DNA of 64,000 nucleotides from Maylandia zebra (GCF_041146795.1 NC_135170.1:24484033-24548032), one strand, 5' to 3'. Positions 33,099-44,325 are shown, numbered from the stretch's first letter. A program made the numbers and translations. Notes: generated by a model not told the origin, from the letters alone.

Positions 33099-33551
33099 AT
33101 ACCCCGCTATCAGCAGAGCTGTCCCATGTTTGACAGTAATAGACTGCAGAGTCTCCCTCCTCCACACTCTTGATGATCAAACGATAATCTGTTGTTGACT
33201 GATGAGTGGATGTGAATTTTGGAGAGGAGAACCCAGAGCCATAGTATGGAGAACTCCAGCCATGATACATCCTCAGCACATGCTGAGGAACTCCTCCTGG
33301 AATCTGTTTATACCAATATGCAGGTGCATTAGTAACAGTCCCCAGGTTACAGTCCATGGTGGCTGTCTCTCCTTTCCTCACTGACACAACAGGAGGTTTC
33401 TGTGTCACCACCGTCACACCACTCACACCTGCAAACATCAAGAAGACATGGAGTCAAGAGAAACACACTGACAATAACATATATGTGTGCAAAATAAGTC
33501 AAAATGTTTACATGTTAGAGCAGTGATGAGAGCACAGAGAGTCACCAGCAT
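33099..33551 (-). CDS. IgL variable gene V9 (leader 33512-33551, V exon 33099-33428)
   Basis: The leader donor is GTAAAC. The V exon reads VTVVTQKPPVVSVRKGE, CDR1 GTVTNAPAY, WYKQIPGGVPQHVLRM, CDR2-side HGWSSPYY and YYC with QTWDSSADSG. The RSS is heptamer 33092-33098, spacer 33080-33091 with the embedded inverted heptamer, and nonamer 33071-33079. The AT box is at 33603-33610 and the pyrimidine element at 33618-33630. It lies downstream of C2 and would rearrange to J1, since the nearer cluster has lost its J. It is potentially functional. Confidence 0.93.
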
Positions 33552-33639
33552 GATGTCGACTTGAACTAAGAACTGATTTCGAGAAAAGTCGCTGGAGGAG
33601 CCATTTAATACAAGTCTCAGGAGGAGGAGCTGTGTCTCC

Positions 33640-34480
33640 TCCATTCTCCCTATTACATCATCGTAATGTTTTTCCTTTGTCTTCATTTATTTCTTTATTA
33701 GCATCATAGTGTATATATAAAGACTGAAACATATAAACAGAATAATTGGAAAAATATACCAAGGCCTCCAGAAACACAAAGGGAATAATACCTACATTAA
33801 AAAAAAAGAACTAGACATACAAATAACAAAGGAGAATTTATCTTCTATGTGGGTGACACACAAGCTCAACAGACTGGAGAGAAATTAGTTAGAAAAAATT
33901 GAATTTGTGTCTTTGTTACACCTTAAAAGCAATGTGAGTCACAGCAGCAGGAGGCAATGTGGTCACATGAATGACACCCACTCACAAAATCTTTGGACAT
34001 GAAAGTTCAAACATTTTGGGACGATACATGTTTAACTCTAAGAAAGGAAATAGGTTCTAAAATTCCTGTAGATCCCATGATGCTGTATCTTGGAGTAATT
34101 AAAGGGTATATAAAGGATATCTGTATGAGAGGATGGGTTTCTTGCAAAGGTCTAAAGGAGATGCCTTTTCACAAAAGTGGAAGGAATGGATTGCATTCAT
34201 GCGTCATGGTCCTGGGTCTTCTGCACAGTGTTTTGTGTTTTTCATTCAACTTCTGTTCTTGTTAGATATTACCGACTGGTTATATGTAATGGTTTTAATG
34301 TTCAATGCAAAACAACAAATGACAGCAGAAAGATGCAGAAAGGCTTAGTTTCATAACTGGACTTCATTTAGTGTTCTTTAACAGTAAGTAAGTTAGGTTT
34401 AGGCAAACATCGTACCGTGCTCAGCTGTCTCTGATTGATCAAATGATATGAACTGAAACATTTCCATTAAAAACAGCAGG
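33640..34480. other. spacer between V9 and the C2 downstream region
   Basis: No gene is seen. The block CCAAGGCCTCCAGAAACAC is the flank of the short-promoter V class. The part at 34090-34350 matches the sequence between V13 and C4 (52960-53170, 54400-54490) and may be the remnant of an old transposon. Confidence 0.5.
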
Positions 34481-34489
34481 TCCATTTTA

Positions 34490-34650
34490 TTTTACATGGA
34501 GCCTATTTGCCATTTACTTGAGTTACTAAGACCTGCAGGTGCATCCTGGAAACGAAGAAACAGAAGCACAGAGAGGCGATGCTTCACTAACCGAGAGTGA
34601 AGATACATTTGCAAATCTACAACCAACATTTTAAACCAGTAACACTTACC
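34490..34650 (-). promoter_or_regulatory. candidate 3' enhancer downstream of C2
   Basis: E-box CAGGTG at 34536-34541 in ACCTGCAGGTGCATCCTGGA and palindromic ATTTGCAAAT at 34607-34616. It occupies the same position as the blocks beyond C1 and C4, roughly 0.45-0.6 kb from the C stop. Confidence 0.5.
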
Positions 34651-35085
34651 TTCTCTCTTACTCTTATGAAGAAATATTAAATGATGCTCTCTAGTGGTCA
34701 AATGTTACTTAGTCTGTATGTCAGAAAATACTTGTGTTTTAACTATGGGAGCAAGAAAATTGAAAATTTTGTGCTTTTGAGTGTTGTTTTCCTCGGTGTG
34801 CCCCTCTCTAAAATGTAACAGTTCATTTCAATCACCTTAAATTTATGTTGGTGCAAAACAGTGGCACAATTTCCCATTTATTCACAAGAAAACACATTTT
34901 TAAATCAATGCTTTTATTAATTTAATGCAAAACATGAATTCTTGAAAATACTTGTCAAAAACCAGCAAATGAATACATGACTTAAACCTTTTGCATTATT
35001 CTGATTTCTAACATGTAAAGACTGTAATGAGCAAACAGCACAAGCAGTAAAGAAGCAGATTTTAAATGCACATTCTGGTCCTCGA

Positions 35086-35408
35086 CTACTCAGTGGGACA
35101 TTCTGACTTCTTGATGGTTTTCTCTGAAGTCTGTGAGCCCAAAGACACTTTACATGTATAAACCTTATCCATGTTCCAGTCTGATGTCTGGATGGTCAGA
35201 GAGCTGCTGATTTGGTAAGTCTGGTCTGGTCTCTGAACAGCAGTGCTGGTAGAGATCCCACTGCTCACTGGACTCCCACCAGCCAACCAGCTCACATCTG
35301 CAAAAGACACAGACTGACTGGACAGACAGACCACAGAAGCTGTGTCGGACTGGAGCTCAGCACTGGACGGAGGGAAGACTGTCAGGACAGGAGGAGGGAG
35401 GCTGGAGC
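35086..35408 (-). CDS. IgL constant exon C2
   Basis: Same structure as C1: about 107 residues, starting after TATTTTCAG and ending at the TAG at 35086-35088. It reads SVVCLSSQSVSFADVSW, then VYTCKV, and ends SECPTE. It differs from C1 at a few residues (for example SVVCL for SLVCL and SVSF for SLPF) and is almost the same as C3. J2 is 745 bp upstream. A polyA signal AATAAA is at 34913-34918. It is potentially functional. Confidence 0.95.
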
Positions 35409-36153
35409 CTGAAAATACATGAAGGATGTTCAGAAAACAAAAAAAGAGAAATGAAAGGAAAGAAGGAAATTGGACATGAAGTCATAAAACCAGAAGAAAT
35501 CAAGAAGACTCAATATGGAATAAATATAACATTTGTTATGAAGTTAGAAGAAAACAAAACTAATGTATAAAATATGGACTAAAATATATGGAAAACAAAA
35601 ACAAAACTATTGTACAATACAAAATATATAGATCCAACATATTGTTTGAATTTCTTTTTATATTTTTACAAAATAAAATATGATTAGTTACTGTTTAACT
35701 TTCCATATAAGATATCTTTGATTTAATTCTACAGGTTTCTGCATAACATGTCAGCTAATGTGGGTAATTTTCTTTCACGTCAAAGAAAAGTGTACGGCCA
35801 GGCTCTAATCACTTCAAAGTCATTTTGAACTTCAGTAACAGTGTTAACAACTATTGAAGAAAGAGAAAACGGGCCTATGTATGTTTTTGAAATACCAACC
35901 TAAACATAAATTAAAAGCAATAAGAACAGAAAAACAACATATTTCACACCATTTTCATAGAACTGGTTTGACCCCATTTCACATTTTTTAAACACGTCAT
36001 TCATGTCTCCTGTATATGAGACAACCTGAAACTATTTCAGATTGTACAAAATTGTAAAAAATGATGCTGAACAAGAAACATATTGAACTAAGTAGTCATC
36101 AGCAGATTTGTGCAAAATCTCTCTTGTTTTATGATCAGTTAAAAAGTACTTAC

Positions 36154-36187
36154 TTGTCACAATCAGCTTGGTGCCTTGTCCGAATAC
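36154..36187 (-). CDS. IgL joining segment J2
   Basis: 34 nt reading VFGQGTKLIVT, the same as J1, ending at donor GTAAGT (36148-36153) in the phase that C2 needs. It is the only J of cluster C. Confidence 0.95.
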
Positions 36188-36226
36188 CACAGTGATTCAG
36201 TTTGTATACATGGCTGTACAAAAACC
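36188..36226 (-). promoter_or_regulatory. J2 recombination signal, 23-bp spacer
   Basis: Heptamer 36188-36194, 23-bp spacer 36195-36217 and nonamer 36218-36226, the same sequence as at J1. Confidence 0.95.
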
Positions 36227-36479
36227 TCCTGACTGTCACTGATGAGGGGAGAGGAACTGAAACATCCTGTAGAGACCAACTTTCACTGTCAACATCTCAT
36301 TCACTTCATCTGTTTGTATTTTATAACTGTGTCTCTCTCTTTGTAGTTTATTCCTTCATGTCACTTGTTTTGTGCAAGATTTAATAAAGTCCTCATTATT
36401 GGTCAGAATTAATCAAAACTGTACTGCCTCTCATCAATAAGATTTTGGCCACAGTCTGCTTCTCTATGAACCAGCTTTC

Positions 36480-36936
36480 TTGGGAGAGTCTTCCCATGTC
36501 TAACAGGAACTCATTGCAGAGTCTCCTGTCTCTGCATGATTGATAATAGACTTGAAATCAGTGTTTGGTCAGGATTTAGATATTAATCTGACTGAGGAGA
36601 ATCCTGCTGAAATTGCGGGTGAGCTGTAAGAATGATGAAATCTCAGAACTTAGGAGAAGAACCAGGAGCCTGTTTGTACCAGCCGACATAAAAGCCTTCA
36701 GCTTTCAGCATTTGAGCAGAACCTTTTGTCTGGAAGAAATTGTTAGGAGGTTGGTTACTTGGGTCAACACTTTTGCTGAATCCCCACCTCTCAGAAAATA
36801 AAAACAGATTAAACAAATTTAATGTTTTTTGTCTTGTACAGGCTATAAAATGAAGTAGACATGTTCTAACATGTAGGATCCACCATGTTAGAGCAGATAA
36901 AAGAGAGCAAATGGTCGCATAGTGTTTGACAACCAT
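36480..36936 (-). pseudogene. third-family V pseudogene upstream of J2
   Basis: A leader-like frame MVVKHYATICSLLSALT begins at the ATG 36934-36936. After a short intron the exon reads SKSVDPSNQPPNNF, AQMLKAEGFYVGWYKQAPG then a stop. The expected first Cys (position of K in MLKAEG) is gone, and the FR3 side (36480-36600) is in a different frame. No RSS is seen. The leader and framework differ clearly from the other V genes, so it is a separate old family. Copies lie at 1-240 and 19310-19560. Confidence 0.7.
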
Positions 36937-37339
36937 GTCTTACAAAGAAATCAAAAGTTGTCCTAACATTTCTTCATTTCCATTTTTATAAATGTGTTTC
37001 TGATTAATCCAAATTAAGTTTCTTTAAATTTTCTCAATCTAGAAGCTCTAATCAGAGTTTAGTGTAGCCTTAATTTTAATAGCTGCATCTTATTAACGTT
37101 CTTATTAAGTATTAAGTGTTAGACAAAGTGTAACAGTGATCAAATTTGAGTAATCTAAATACTATTACATTTACTCTAGCTATTTTTAATAATGAAGGTT
37201 TAAAATAATTTTTTAAAAATTAGATAGCCGTTGTTTAATAACGGGTTATTTGAAGGTTATATGTTACCTAGAGTTTTCTTGATGAGACGGTCTTCAAGTA
37301 AAAGATTCAAAGAAAGCAAAAATAATGCTGAGGAAATTT

Positions 37340-37660
37340 TTTCCCACAATGTAAATAACTGATATGGAATCATCAGCAGAGTCATCCCATGTCTGACAGT
37401 AATGCACTGCTCCTGTTTCTGTCCGCTTGATATTTTAGTGATAATCAATAATTCATGAGGATGTAGAGTTGAATCTGTGTGAGCTCTCAGAATAGTGAAA
37501 TCTTAAAGCATACAGAGGAAGCCCTCCAGGAACTTGTTTGCAGCAGCTAACAGAATTCCTATCATGTCTCTCAATGTTGCAGTTGACAACAGCTTGTTGA
37601 CCTGAAGAAACTGTGTGGACAGCAGCCGTCTGGGTCAACGCTATCACTGCATCAACATCT
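37340..37660 (-). pseudogene. V pseudogene, second family (cluster C)
   Basis: Close copy of 1245-1610: IALTQTAAVHTV, NCNIERHDRNSV then CCKQVPGGLPLYALRF. The FR2 WY is changed to CC, the FR3 has deletions, and the RSS is decayed. The solo LTR present beside the other copy is absent here. Confidence 0.75.
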
Positions 37661-37889
37661 GCCAGTCACTTTCTTAATTCCTCATCCTCTTCTGTAGAGC
37701 TAGCTAGATTCTGTAGTACCTGAAGACACCTGCACTCCTTCCAGCCTACTTTGACTCTCGAGCATAAATGCTATAAATGAACCAAATGCAACAATTCTGT
37801 TTTGAAAAAGTTAGGAGTAGAAAGTAGATATATTTGTGTTAAAAAGTACAGCTCTGGGGATAGAGGTTCGAAAGCCAAGTAAGCTGCCA

Positions 37890-38640
37890 TAATGACTTTG
37901 ACAAATGCTGCATCTCGTCTTCTGACCCGAACCAATAGACGTGAACACATTTCTCCGGTGCTTGCCTATCTTCACCGGCTCGCTGTTCACTTCAAACTTG
38001 ATTTTAAAATGTTATTGTTGACTTACAAAGCCCTGAATTGACAGGCTCCGGGGTATTTGTCTGACCTCTTACAGCCTTGTGTGCCCTCTAGATCTTGTCG
38101 ATCAAATGATCTTTTGCTTTTAACCATACCAAGGTCGAGGTTGGTTCACAGAGGTGATCAAGCGTTTGGGGTTGTAACACCTAAACTGTGATATAATCTA
38201 CACAGTTTTGGCGTGTAGATTATATCTACACCCCTGGTTTTAGATGTGTCCATGATCCAATACAGCTGATTCAAATTGCTAAATGACCTCCTCAGCATGT
38301 CTTGAAGTTCTCCAGAGGGCTGGTAATGAACTAATCATTTGATTCAGGTGTGTTGACCCAGGGTGATATCTAAAACCTGCAGGACACTGGCCCTCGAGGC
38401 CTGGAGTTGCCTACCCTTGATCTACCCTTACACATCAGACAGGCTCCTGCTGTCAATCCTTTTAAATCTCATCTTAAAACACTTTTGTATTTATTGGCTT
38501 TTAATACATTAAGAGAGATATTTGACATTTGTTTGGTATTAATAATAAAGTAATATTATAGGTTATTTGGTACTAATTGTTTTGTATTTTTATACAGCAC
38601 TTTGGTCAACATTGCTGTTGTAATTAAATGTGCTATATGA
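37890..38640 (+). mobile_element. LINE 3' ORF fragment, third copy, with MITE
   Basis: Same fragment as at 1800 and 25300 (SPVLAYLHRLAVHF ... LPLHIRQAPAVNPFKSH). The MITE at 38204-38419 lies at the shared site. Its left end is rearranged: a short inverted stretch TGTAGATTATATCTACA lies at the junction. Confidence 0.65.
38204..38419. mobile_element. hAT-type MITE, rearranged left end
   Basis: The right end (GGCCTGGAGTTGCCTACCCTTG) is followed by ATCTACCC. The left end is replaced by CAGTTTTGGCGTGTAGATT and the body resumes at CCCCTGGTTTTAGATGTG. Confidence 0.6.
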
Positions 38641-38659
38641 ATAAAAAAAAAAAAAAGAA

Positions 38660-38898
38660 ACTAATGTTTAGACCATCTAACATAATTCAACCATTTCTCT
38701 GTGTTGCAGCTGAGAACACCTTTATCTAGAGTGGACAGCAGGTATCTGAATAAACACTAACACTGCATCAGCATCTGCCAGCAAACACATAAAGAACATG
38801 TGTGAAATGTCTTTCTCCAAAAAGATGGGCTATGAAACAGATGAGAAGAACATCTTACACTTTAGAGAAGTGATGAGAGAGCAGACAGTCCCCAGCAT
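38660..38898 (-). pseudogene. V relic: leader and FR1
   Basis: Leader ATG at 38896-38898 and a decayed FR1 at about 38700-38760. It is nearly the same as 26085-26270. It marks the relic-plus-V unit upstream of V10. Confidence 0.6.
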
Positions 38899-38964
38899 GT
38901 TGTCAGTGTGAGGTGTAAACATCCTTTACTATTCAGCTGAGGTGTGAAAAGAATTGTAGTGAGC

Positions 38965-39010
38965 AATTAAATTTGATCTGTTGCTTGCTTGCAACAGATC
39001 AAATTTAATT
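38965..39010. repeat. perfect 20-bp inverted repeat with 6-nt loop
   Basis: Arms 38965-38984 and 38991-39010 are exact reverse complements around the loop TTGCTT. The paralogous spacers (20400-20430, 26335-26360, 59695-59725) have only the right arm, preceded by GAGAAGAGAAG. The left arm is therefore a new inverted copy of the right arm, made here. Confidence 0.9.
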
Positions 39011-39463
39011 TTGCTGCATTTTCACTTCATATGAAACATTGTGCAACTTTAACAGTATCTATTTAGGTTGATTAATGTGATTTACTGCAGCTAGAATGTT
39101 ACAGCTATCAGAATTTTATCACATTGCTGTTATTTAAAAACATGTACATCATTGTGTACATATATGTGACAACTTGTGTTGTTGGTGGTCGTCATATTCT
39201 TTGATATTTTATATACTTTCAGTGATGATTGCTTAAATGTATCAAAAAGAGTAATTCTGTGTTTATAAAAACACTCTCTAGAGTTGGTGGGTTTTCATTG
39301 ATGAACATTAAAATAAATAAAAAAGAACAATAAACACACTATTTGAAGGTGGTGGGTTTACACTGAGTTTGTTGAATGGGTGTTTTGTCAGCATGTGAAA
39401 AAAAGAGCATCAAAAAGCAGAAGTAACAGTGGGGAGGTTTTTGTCACAGTTTAAATCACTGTG

Positions 39464-39919
39464 ATACGTACTCTCTCACAGAGCTGTCCCATGTCTTACA
39501 GTAATACACTGCAGAGTCTCCCTCCTCCACATTTTTGATGATCAAACGATAATCTGTTGTTGACTGATGAGTGGATGTGAATTTTGGTGAGGAGAACCCA
39601 GAACCATAGTTTGGAGAACTATGGCTATAATAAAAATAGAGCACATACTGAGGAACTCCTCCTGGAATCTGTTTATACCAGCGCGCCTCACTATTAGTAA
39701 CAGTCCCCAGGTTACAGTCCATGGTGGCTGTCTCTCCTTTCCTCACTGATAACACAGGAGGTTTCTGTGTCACCACTATCACCCCGCTCACACCTGCAAA
39801 CAACAACAAGACACGGAGTCAAGACAAACACACTGACATATGAATCCAACAAATAACCACTAATCTGAAGCATAAATAAGATTCCATACTTGCTAGAGAG
39901 CACAGAGAGTCACCAGCAT
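39464..39919 (-). pseudogene. V10: intact V exon (39464-39793), broken leader
   Basis: The V exon is open: VIVVTQKPPVLS, CDR1 GTVTNSEAR, WYKQIPGGVPQYVLYF, YSHSSPNY and YYC with KTWDSSVREY. The RSS is heptamer 39457-39463, spacer CACAGTTTAAAT 39445-39456 and nonamer 39436-39444. The leader, however, has lost about 10 nt: from the ATG (39917-39919) it reads MLVTLCAL then TAG. The AT box (40003-40012) and pyrimidine element (40037-40049) are present. It should give no normal light chain, although its V exon could serve as a donor for gene conversion. Confidence 0.85.
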
Positions 39920-40059
39920 GTTGTCAGTGTGCGCTCAGAATGGACTTGTAACCTGGAAAGAAATTTCAACGCTTCTTTAGGATGAGGAGAGAAGGTGTAA
40001 ACCATTTAATATAACACGGAATCTCGAAGAGGCCGATAGGAGGAGGAGCTTTAGTTTGT

Positions 40060-40760
40060 GCTCCTCCTCCTGCATAGTTTGTGATACTTTTAGGTAAATT
40101 ATCTTCAGCGGAGGGTAATTCTGTTTTTGTTTTTATAATTATTGGTGATAATGATGTCTCCCTCCTCTCCCTTAAAATTGTGGTCCTGATGTTTATTGTA
40201 ATAAATTTCTTCCTTCTCCAGTCCTTCAGATGCAGTATTGGTGCTATAAAGTGCTGTCTTATGTACACTGGCCTCAGGATAAATGTGTCAATGGAAAAAA
40301 AACCTCCCCAAGCTCATCACATAGAAACTTAGAACACAGAAGTTATGATCCACTCCTCAGGCTGGAACATTGCAGGAAAACATGTATCACAGTTTTACAA
40401 GCACCACAAAAAGGACAGCTCTCCCCATGGTCCCCTTTGAGTTTAGCTGGGTGAAAAAAGATATTTATAGGTGAATAGTTTTCAGCTATAATACTAGGAC
40501 TGACTGAGTTATGTTAGCTAAAACATTTTAGGTGTAGACAACTGTAATCATTTTTGTATTTCAACGTTTTGTGTCACACTGAATGACTGAAAATATTAAA
40601 TCTTAAGATTTCACAAAAGCTGTAGTGTCACTCATTCAAGTTTTTTGTTTGTTTGTTTGTTTGTTTGTTTTGTCACAGTCCTCCCATTTAATCCCAATGC
40701 AACAATTGTTGCCAGTGGGATTAAATGTGTTAATAATGTCACTCAGTGTTTGAGAGTCAG
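40060..40760. other. spacer between V10 and V11
   Basis: No gene is seen. The first part is a duplicated V flank, a short repeat fragment lies around 40215-40450, and a (TTTG)n run at about 40641-40670. Confidence 0.5.
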
Positions 40761-40810
40761 AAAGCAGAAGTATCTGTGAGGAGGTTTTTGTCACAGTGTG
40801 AATCACTGTG

Positions 40811-41273
40811 ATACCCCACTGCTAGCAGAGCTGTCCCATGTCTGACAGTAATAGACTGCAGAGTCTCCCTCCTCCACATTCTTGATAATCAAACGATAAT
40901 CTGATCTTGACTGATGAGTGGATGTGAATTTTGGAGAGGAGAACCCAGAGCCATATCTTGGTGAACTCCAGCCATGATACATGCGCAGCACAAACTGAGG
41001 AGCTCCTCCTGAAATCTGTTTATGCCAGGCAGCAACTTTATTTGTAACAGTCCCCAGGTTACAGTCCATGGTGGCTGTCTCTCCTTTCCTCACTGATAAA
41101 ACAGGTTTCTGTGTCACCACCGTCACACCACTCACACCTGCAAACAACAAGAAGACATGGAGTCAAGAGAAACACACTGACATTTAAATCTAACATGAGA
41201 TCCATTCTTCTTCGTATATTGTAGACTCTTTACATGTTAGAGCAGTGATGAGAGCACAGAGAGTCACCAGCAT
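40811..41273 (-). CDS. IgL variable gene V11 (leader 41234-41273, V exon 40811-41137)
   Basis: The leader donor is GTAAAG. The V exon reads VTVVTQKPVLS, CDR1 GTVTNKVAA, WHKQISGGAPQFVLRM, CDR2-side HGWSSPRY, THQSRSDYRLII and YYC with QTWDSSASSG. The RSS is heptamer 40804-40810, spacer CACAGTGTGAAT 40792-40803 and nonamer 40783-40791. The AT box is at 41323-41331 and the pyrimidine element at 41339-41351. It shares WHKQ with V4 and HGWSSP with V2, V7 and V9. It is potentially functional and would join to J2. Confidence 0.93.
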
Positions 41274-41379
41274 GTTGTCAGTGTGGGCTAAGAACTGAGT
41301 GGAGAGATGATGGTGGAAGAGCTATTTAATACAACTAACAGGAGGAGGAGCATTGGAGTTTTTTTCTTTTCCCCGTTTT

Positions 41380-42080
41380 ATTGATATTATTATTATTGTT
41401 GTTATTATTATTATTAATATTATTATTATTAAGTTTAGAATGCTGTGAAAATTATTTTCACGGCAGGTTATTCTCTGGCACCTCAACATTTGTAGTGACT
41501 TTGCACAACAGTGGGATCGTCTAATTAAATAACTAAATATCTGTAAATAAGATGGGCCTGTTCACAAATGTGATGTATGAAAACAGTTGGGGTTTTTTTA
41601 AACAGAATTCCCACACTTTGAAAAGACATTAAGATTTAAAAGTTAAAATAAACTGTAAAAATAAAACTGATAAATATGTCAAAATTTTTTCACAGCATTT
41701 AAATTACATCATGTCAGCTGAAGGAGATGCTATCTTTTTGTAAGTGACATTGTTACCAACAATCAGTTTAATCAAAATTTAAAAATTACTAAATAAAAAG
41801 TAATAAATAAATTAAAAAAAACAATTGTGATTGGTTTTATTTATATTTGGTTATTTTAAATTAGATTGCAAATTTCCTCAACAAGTGATATTAAGTTTAA
41901 ATTTCAGCTTCAGCGCTCTGTATGCCTGCTCTCTGTACATGAACATTTTGGGGACAGATTTCATTTGGTGCCATGCTACAACAGCCAGAAGCTCTGCAAG
42001 TTTGATTCGGTGGGGGGCACTGGATGCCCTTCCTGATCCCACCCCAAAGGGATTAATGTGATGTCTTAAGCGGTTAATGG
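41380..42080. other. AT-rich spacer
   Basis: No gene is seen. A (TTA)n-type microsatellite lies at about 41379-41431, and the stretch to 41700 resembles the V4 flank. A short transposon-like piece (GCCAGAAGCTCTGCAAG ... CTTCCTGATCCCACCCC) is at 41985-42060. Confidence 0.5.
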
Positions 42081-42613
42081 AAATTCACTTGTTACAGCAG
42101 CACAAGGTTCAGAAAACAACAGAAAAATGAATATAGACTTTATTACTTTATTTAGACTTTCTTCACAATACATAAAGTTATGTTTGTCCAAAAATAAAAC
42201 AGTTTGTGAATGACCAAATGACTGCAACTGAAATTTTTTTCAGTAAGCAGCAATTCACATCGTAGGATCAGTTTAGTTGACAGAAAGCTGAAAACATGAA
42301 GTTATGAATGAAAAACTAAGACCTGTAGTTGCATGCTGGGCAGGAAGAGAGGGAGGAGTTTAAAGGTGATGCTTCACTAAATGTGAAGATATTATTGAAG
42401 CTTACAACCAACATTTTAAACCAGTGAGACTTGGCCTCTCCTACTTAATAATGAAATCTAGTGTTCATAGCATGTATTTGAGAATATACTTATGTTTCAA
42501 CTATGGGAAAAATACATTTTAAAAATGATGTTCTTATGAGCGGATTCTTTTGTAATGAGCAAACAGCAAAAGAAGTAAAGAAGCAGATTTTAAATGCACA
42601 TTCTTGTCCTCAA

Positions 42614-42936
42614 CTATTCAGTGGGACATTCTGACTTCTTGATGGTTTTCTCTGAAGTCTGTGAGCCCAAAGACACTTTACATGTATAAACCTTATCCAT
42701 GTTCCAGTCTGATGTCTGGATGGTCAGAGAGCTGCTGATTTGGTAAGTCTGGTCTGGTCTCTGAACAGCAGTGCTGGTAGAGATCCCACTGCTCACTGGA
42801 CTCCCACCAGCCAACCAGCTCACATCTGCAAAAGACACAGACTGACTGGACAGACAGACCACAGAAGCTGTGTTGGACTGGAGCTCAGCACTGGACGGAG
42901 GGAAGACTGTCAGGACAGGAGGAGGGAGGCTGGAGC
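42614..42936 (-). CDS. IgL constant exon C3, orphan (no J, no polyA signal seen)
   Basis: The exon is open and nearly the same as C2: it starts after TATTTTCAG, has SVVCLSSQ, DVSWLAGG, VYTCKV and SECPTE, and stops at 42614-42616. Its upstream intron keeps only about 25 bp in common with C2 (to about 42961) and then runs into repeat sequence; no FGQG J or 23-bp RSS is found up to the next V. Downstream, about 0.25 kb of the 3' region that carries AATAAA beyond the other C exons is deleted at about 42553. The E-box/octamer block is degenerate (42320-42420). It probably cannot make a normal transcript. Confidence 0.9.
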
Positions 42937-42962
42937 CTGAAAATACATGAAGGATGTTCAGA

Positions 42963-43330
42963 ATCTCCTACCTCTGCCCACTTGCCCACAGATCGCATGA
43001 AGCGAGGTGTGGACCCATGCACAGACAACACAGGGAAACAGGAAACTTGGAAACAGAAGATGAGCCATTTATTTTGGGCTGAACACCAGAATATAAAATA
43101 AAGAGAAACCAGAATGCAAAAATAGCCTAAACTTGGAAAACTACTGAGACACAGTCAGAGAGTCGGATGAGGGACAAGGGACGACTGACACAATATATAC
43201 ACAAAAGTCTGATAAAGAAAATTGAAGCAAAGCAGGAACAAATTAAACATGACATCACAGCGAAAGCAAGGGGCCATCAAAATAAAACAGGACGTGGCAC
43301 GAGTGTGATTAACCCCGTCTTTTCCCCCTG
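42963..43330 (-). repeat. unclassified dispersed repeat replacing J3 region
   Basis: The sequence TGTGGACCCATGCACAGAC ... GAGCCATTTATTTTGGGC ... AAACATGACATCACAGCG looks like a common fish repeat. Its ends are not clear. It begins exactly where similarity to the C2 intron ends. Confidence 0.4.
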
Positions 43331-44280
43331 GATTCCCCGGAGCCCCTACCCCTGCACATTTGTACATAGCACTTGGTGTTTGTAAAGATAAAATAAGATT
43401 AAAATATTGTGTTGTTATATTTCTTGAAAGTATCTGGATTTAGATCAGCAAAAGAAAATCTACTGTTAACTTTATCATTTTATATTTAATTGTACTCTCA
43501 TTTTCTCTCACGTTCTCTTGGTGGTTTCTGAGCACTAGTAATAACCATTTAGAAAATAGGATTAGGTCATTCTGAACAACATTCAAGTGAGGTTAACAGA
43601 AATGCATCTAGAAGAGAAGAGATATGAAAGCTCCTGAAGACACTGGGTATAGAGAAAATCACAGGGAAGAGTTTCAACAAAAAAAGCTTACATTCACAGG
43701 TCAGATATTTCAAATATTGATTATTAGATTAGAAAAAGCCTCATGAATGTGTTTCTGATTAATACACACTAAATTTAGAAGACGATTATCTCACTATGAT
43801 CTATAGTCACTATAACATTGTTTTTGATTAGCTGCATATTAATGAGACACTCTTTTGTCACAGCTGCTCTTCCAAATTTCCTTTTCAAGCATGTTTCAAG
43901 GTTGTTCTACTGGACTGAGATCTGGTTACTGCAGTCATTCGAGTTCAGTGTTTTTCAGTCTTCTGTTGTTTAATGTTGGTGAAACAGTGCAAATTATAGC
44001 CCCAGTTTCCTGTTCCTAGCTGACAGGTGTAGTCTTCTGTTCCTGTAGCCCATCAGCTTCAAGGTCAGATGTGTTGTGCTTTCAAAGATACTCTTCTGCA
44101 TAGCTTGCTTGTATTGAGTGGTTATTTGAGTTTCTTTTACATTTCTATCAGCTCAAAGTAATATGGTCAGTCTTCTCTGACCTCAGCAAGGTATTTTCAC
44201 CAAAGAACTGCTGATCACTGGATGTTTTCTCATTTCAGTGCATTCCCCATAAACCCTAGAGGTGGTTGAGCAGGAAAGTC
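43331..44280. other. non-genic gap
   Basis: No gene is seen. The part at about 43840-44260 (CAGCTGCTCTTCC, CTGCTGATCACTGG) reads like the flank of an old transposon. It runs into the (TA)n array. Confidence 0.4.
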
Positions 44281-44283
44281 CCA

Positions 44284-44287
<4 letters not shown>

Positions 44288-44325
<38 letters not shown>
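44288..44325. repeat. (TA)n array, 3' side of LINE
   Basis: About 19 TA units that end where the LINE 3' end begins. The partner array is at 46424-46478. Confidence 0.9.
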
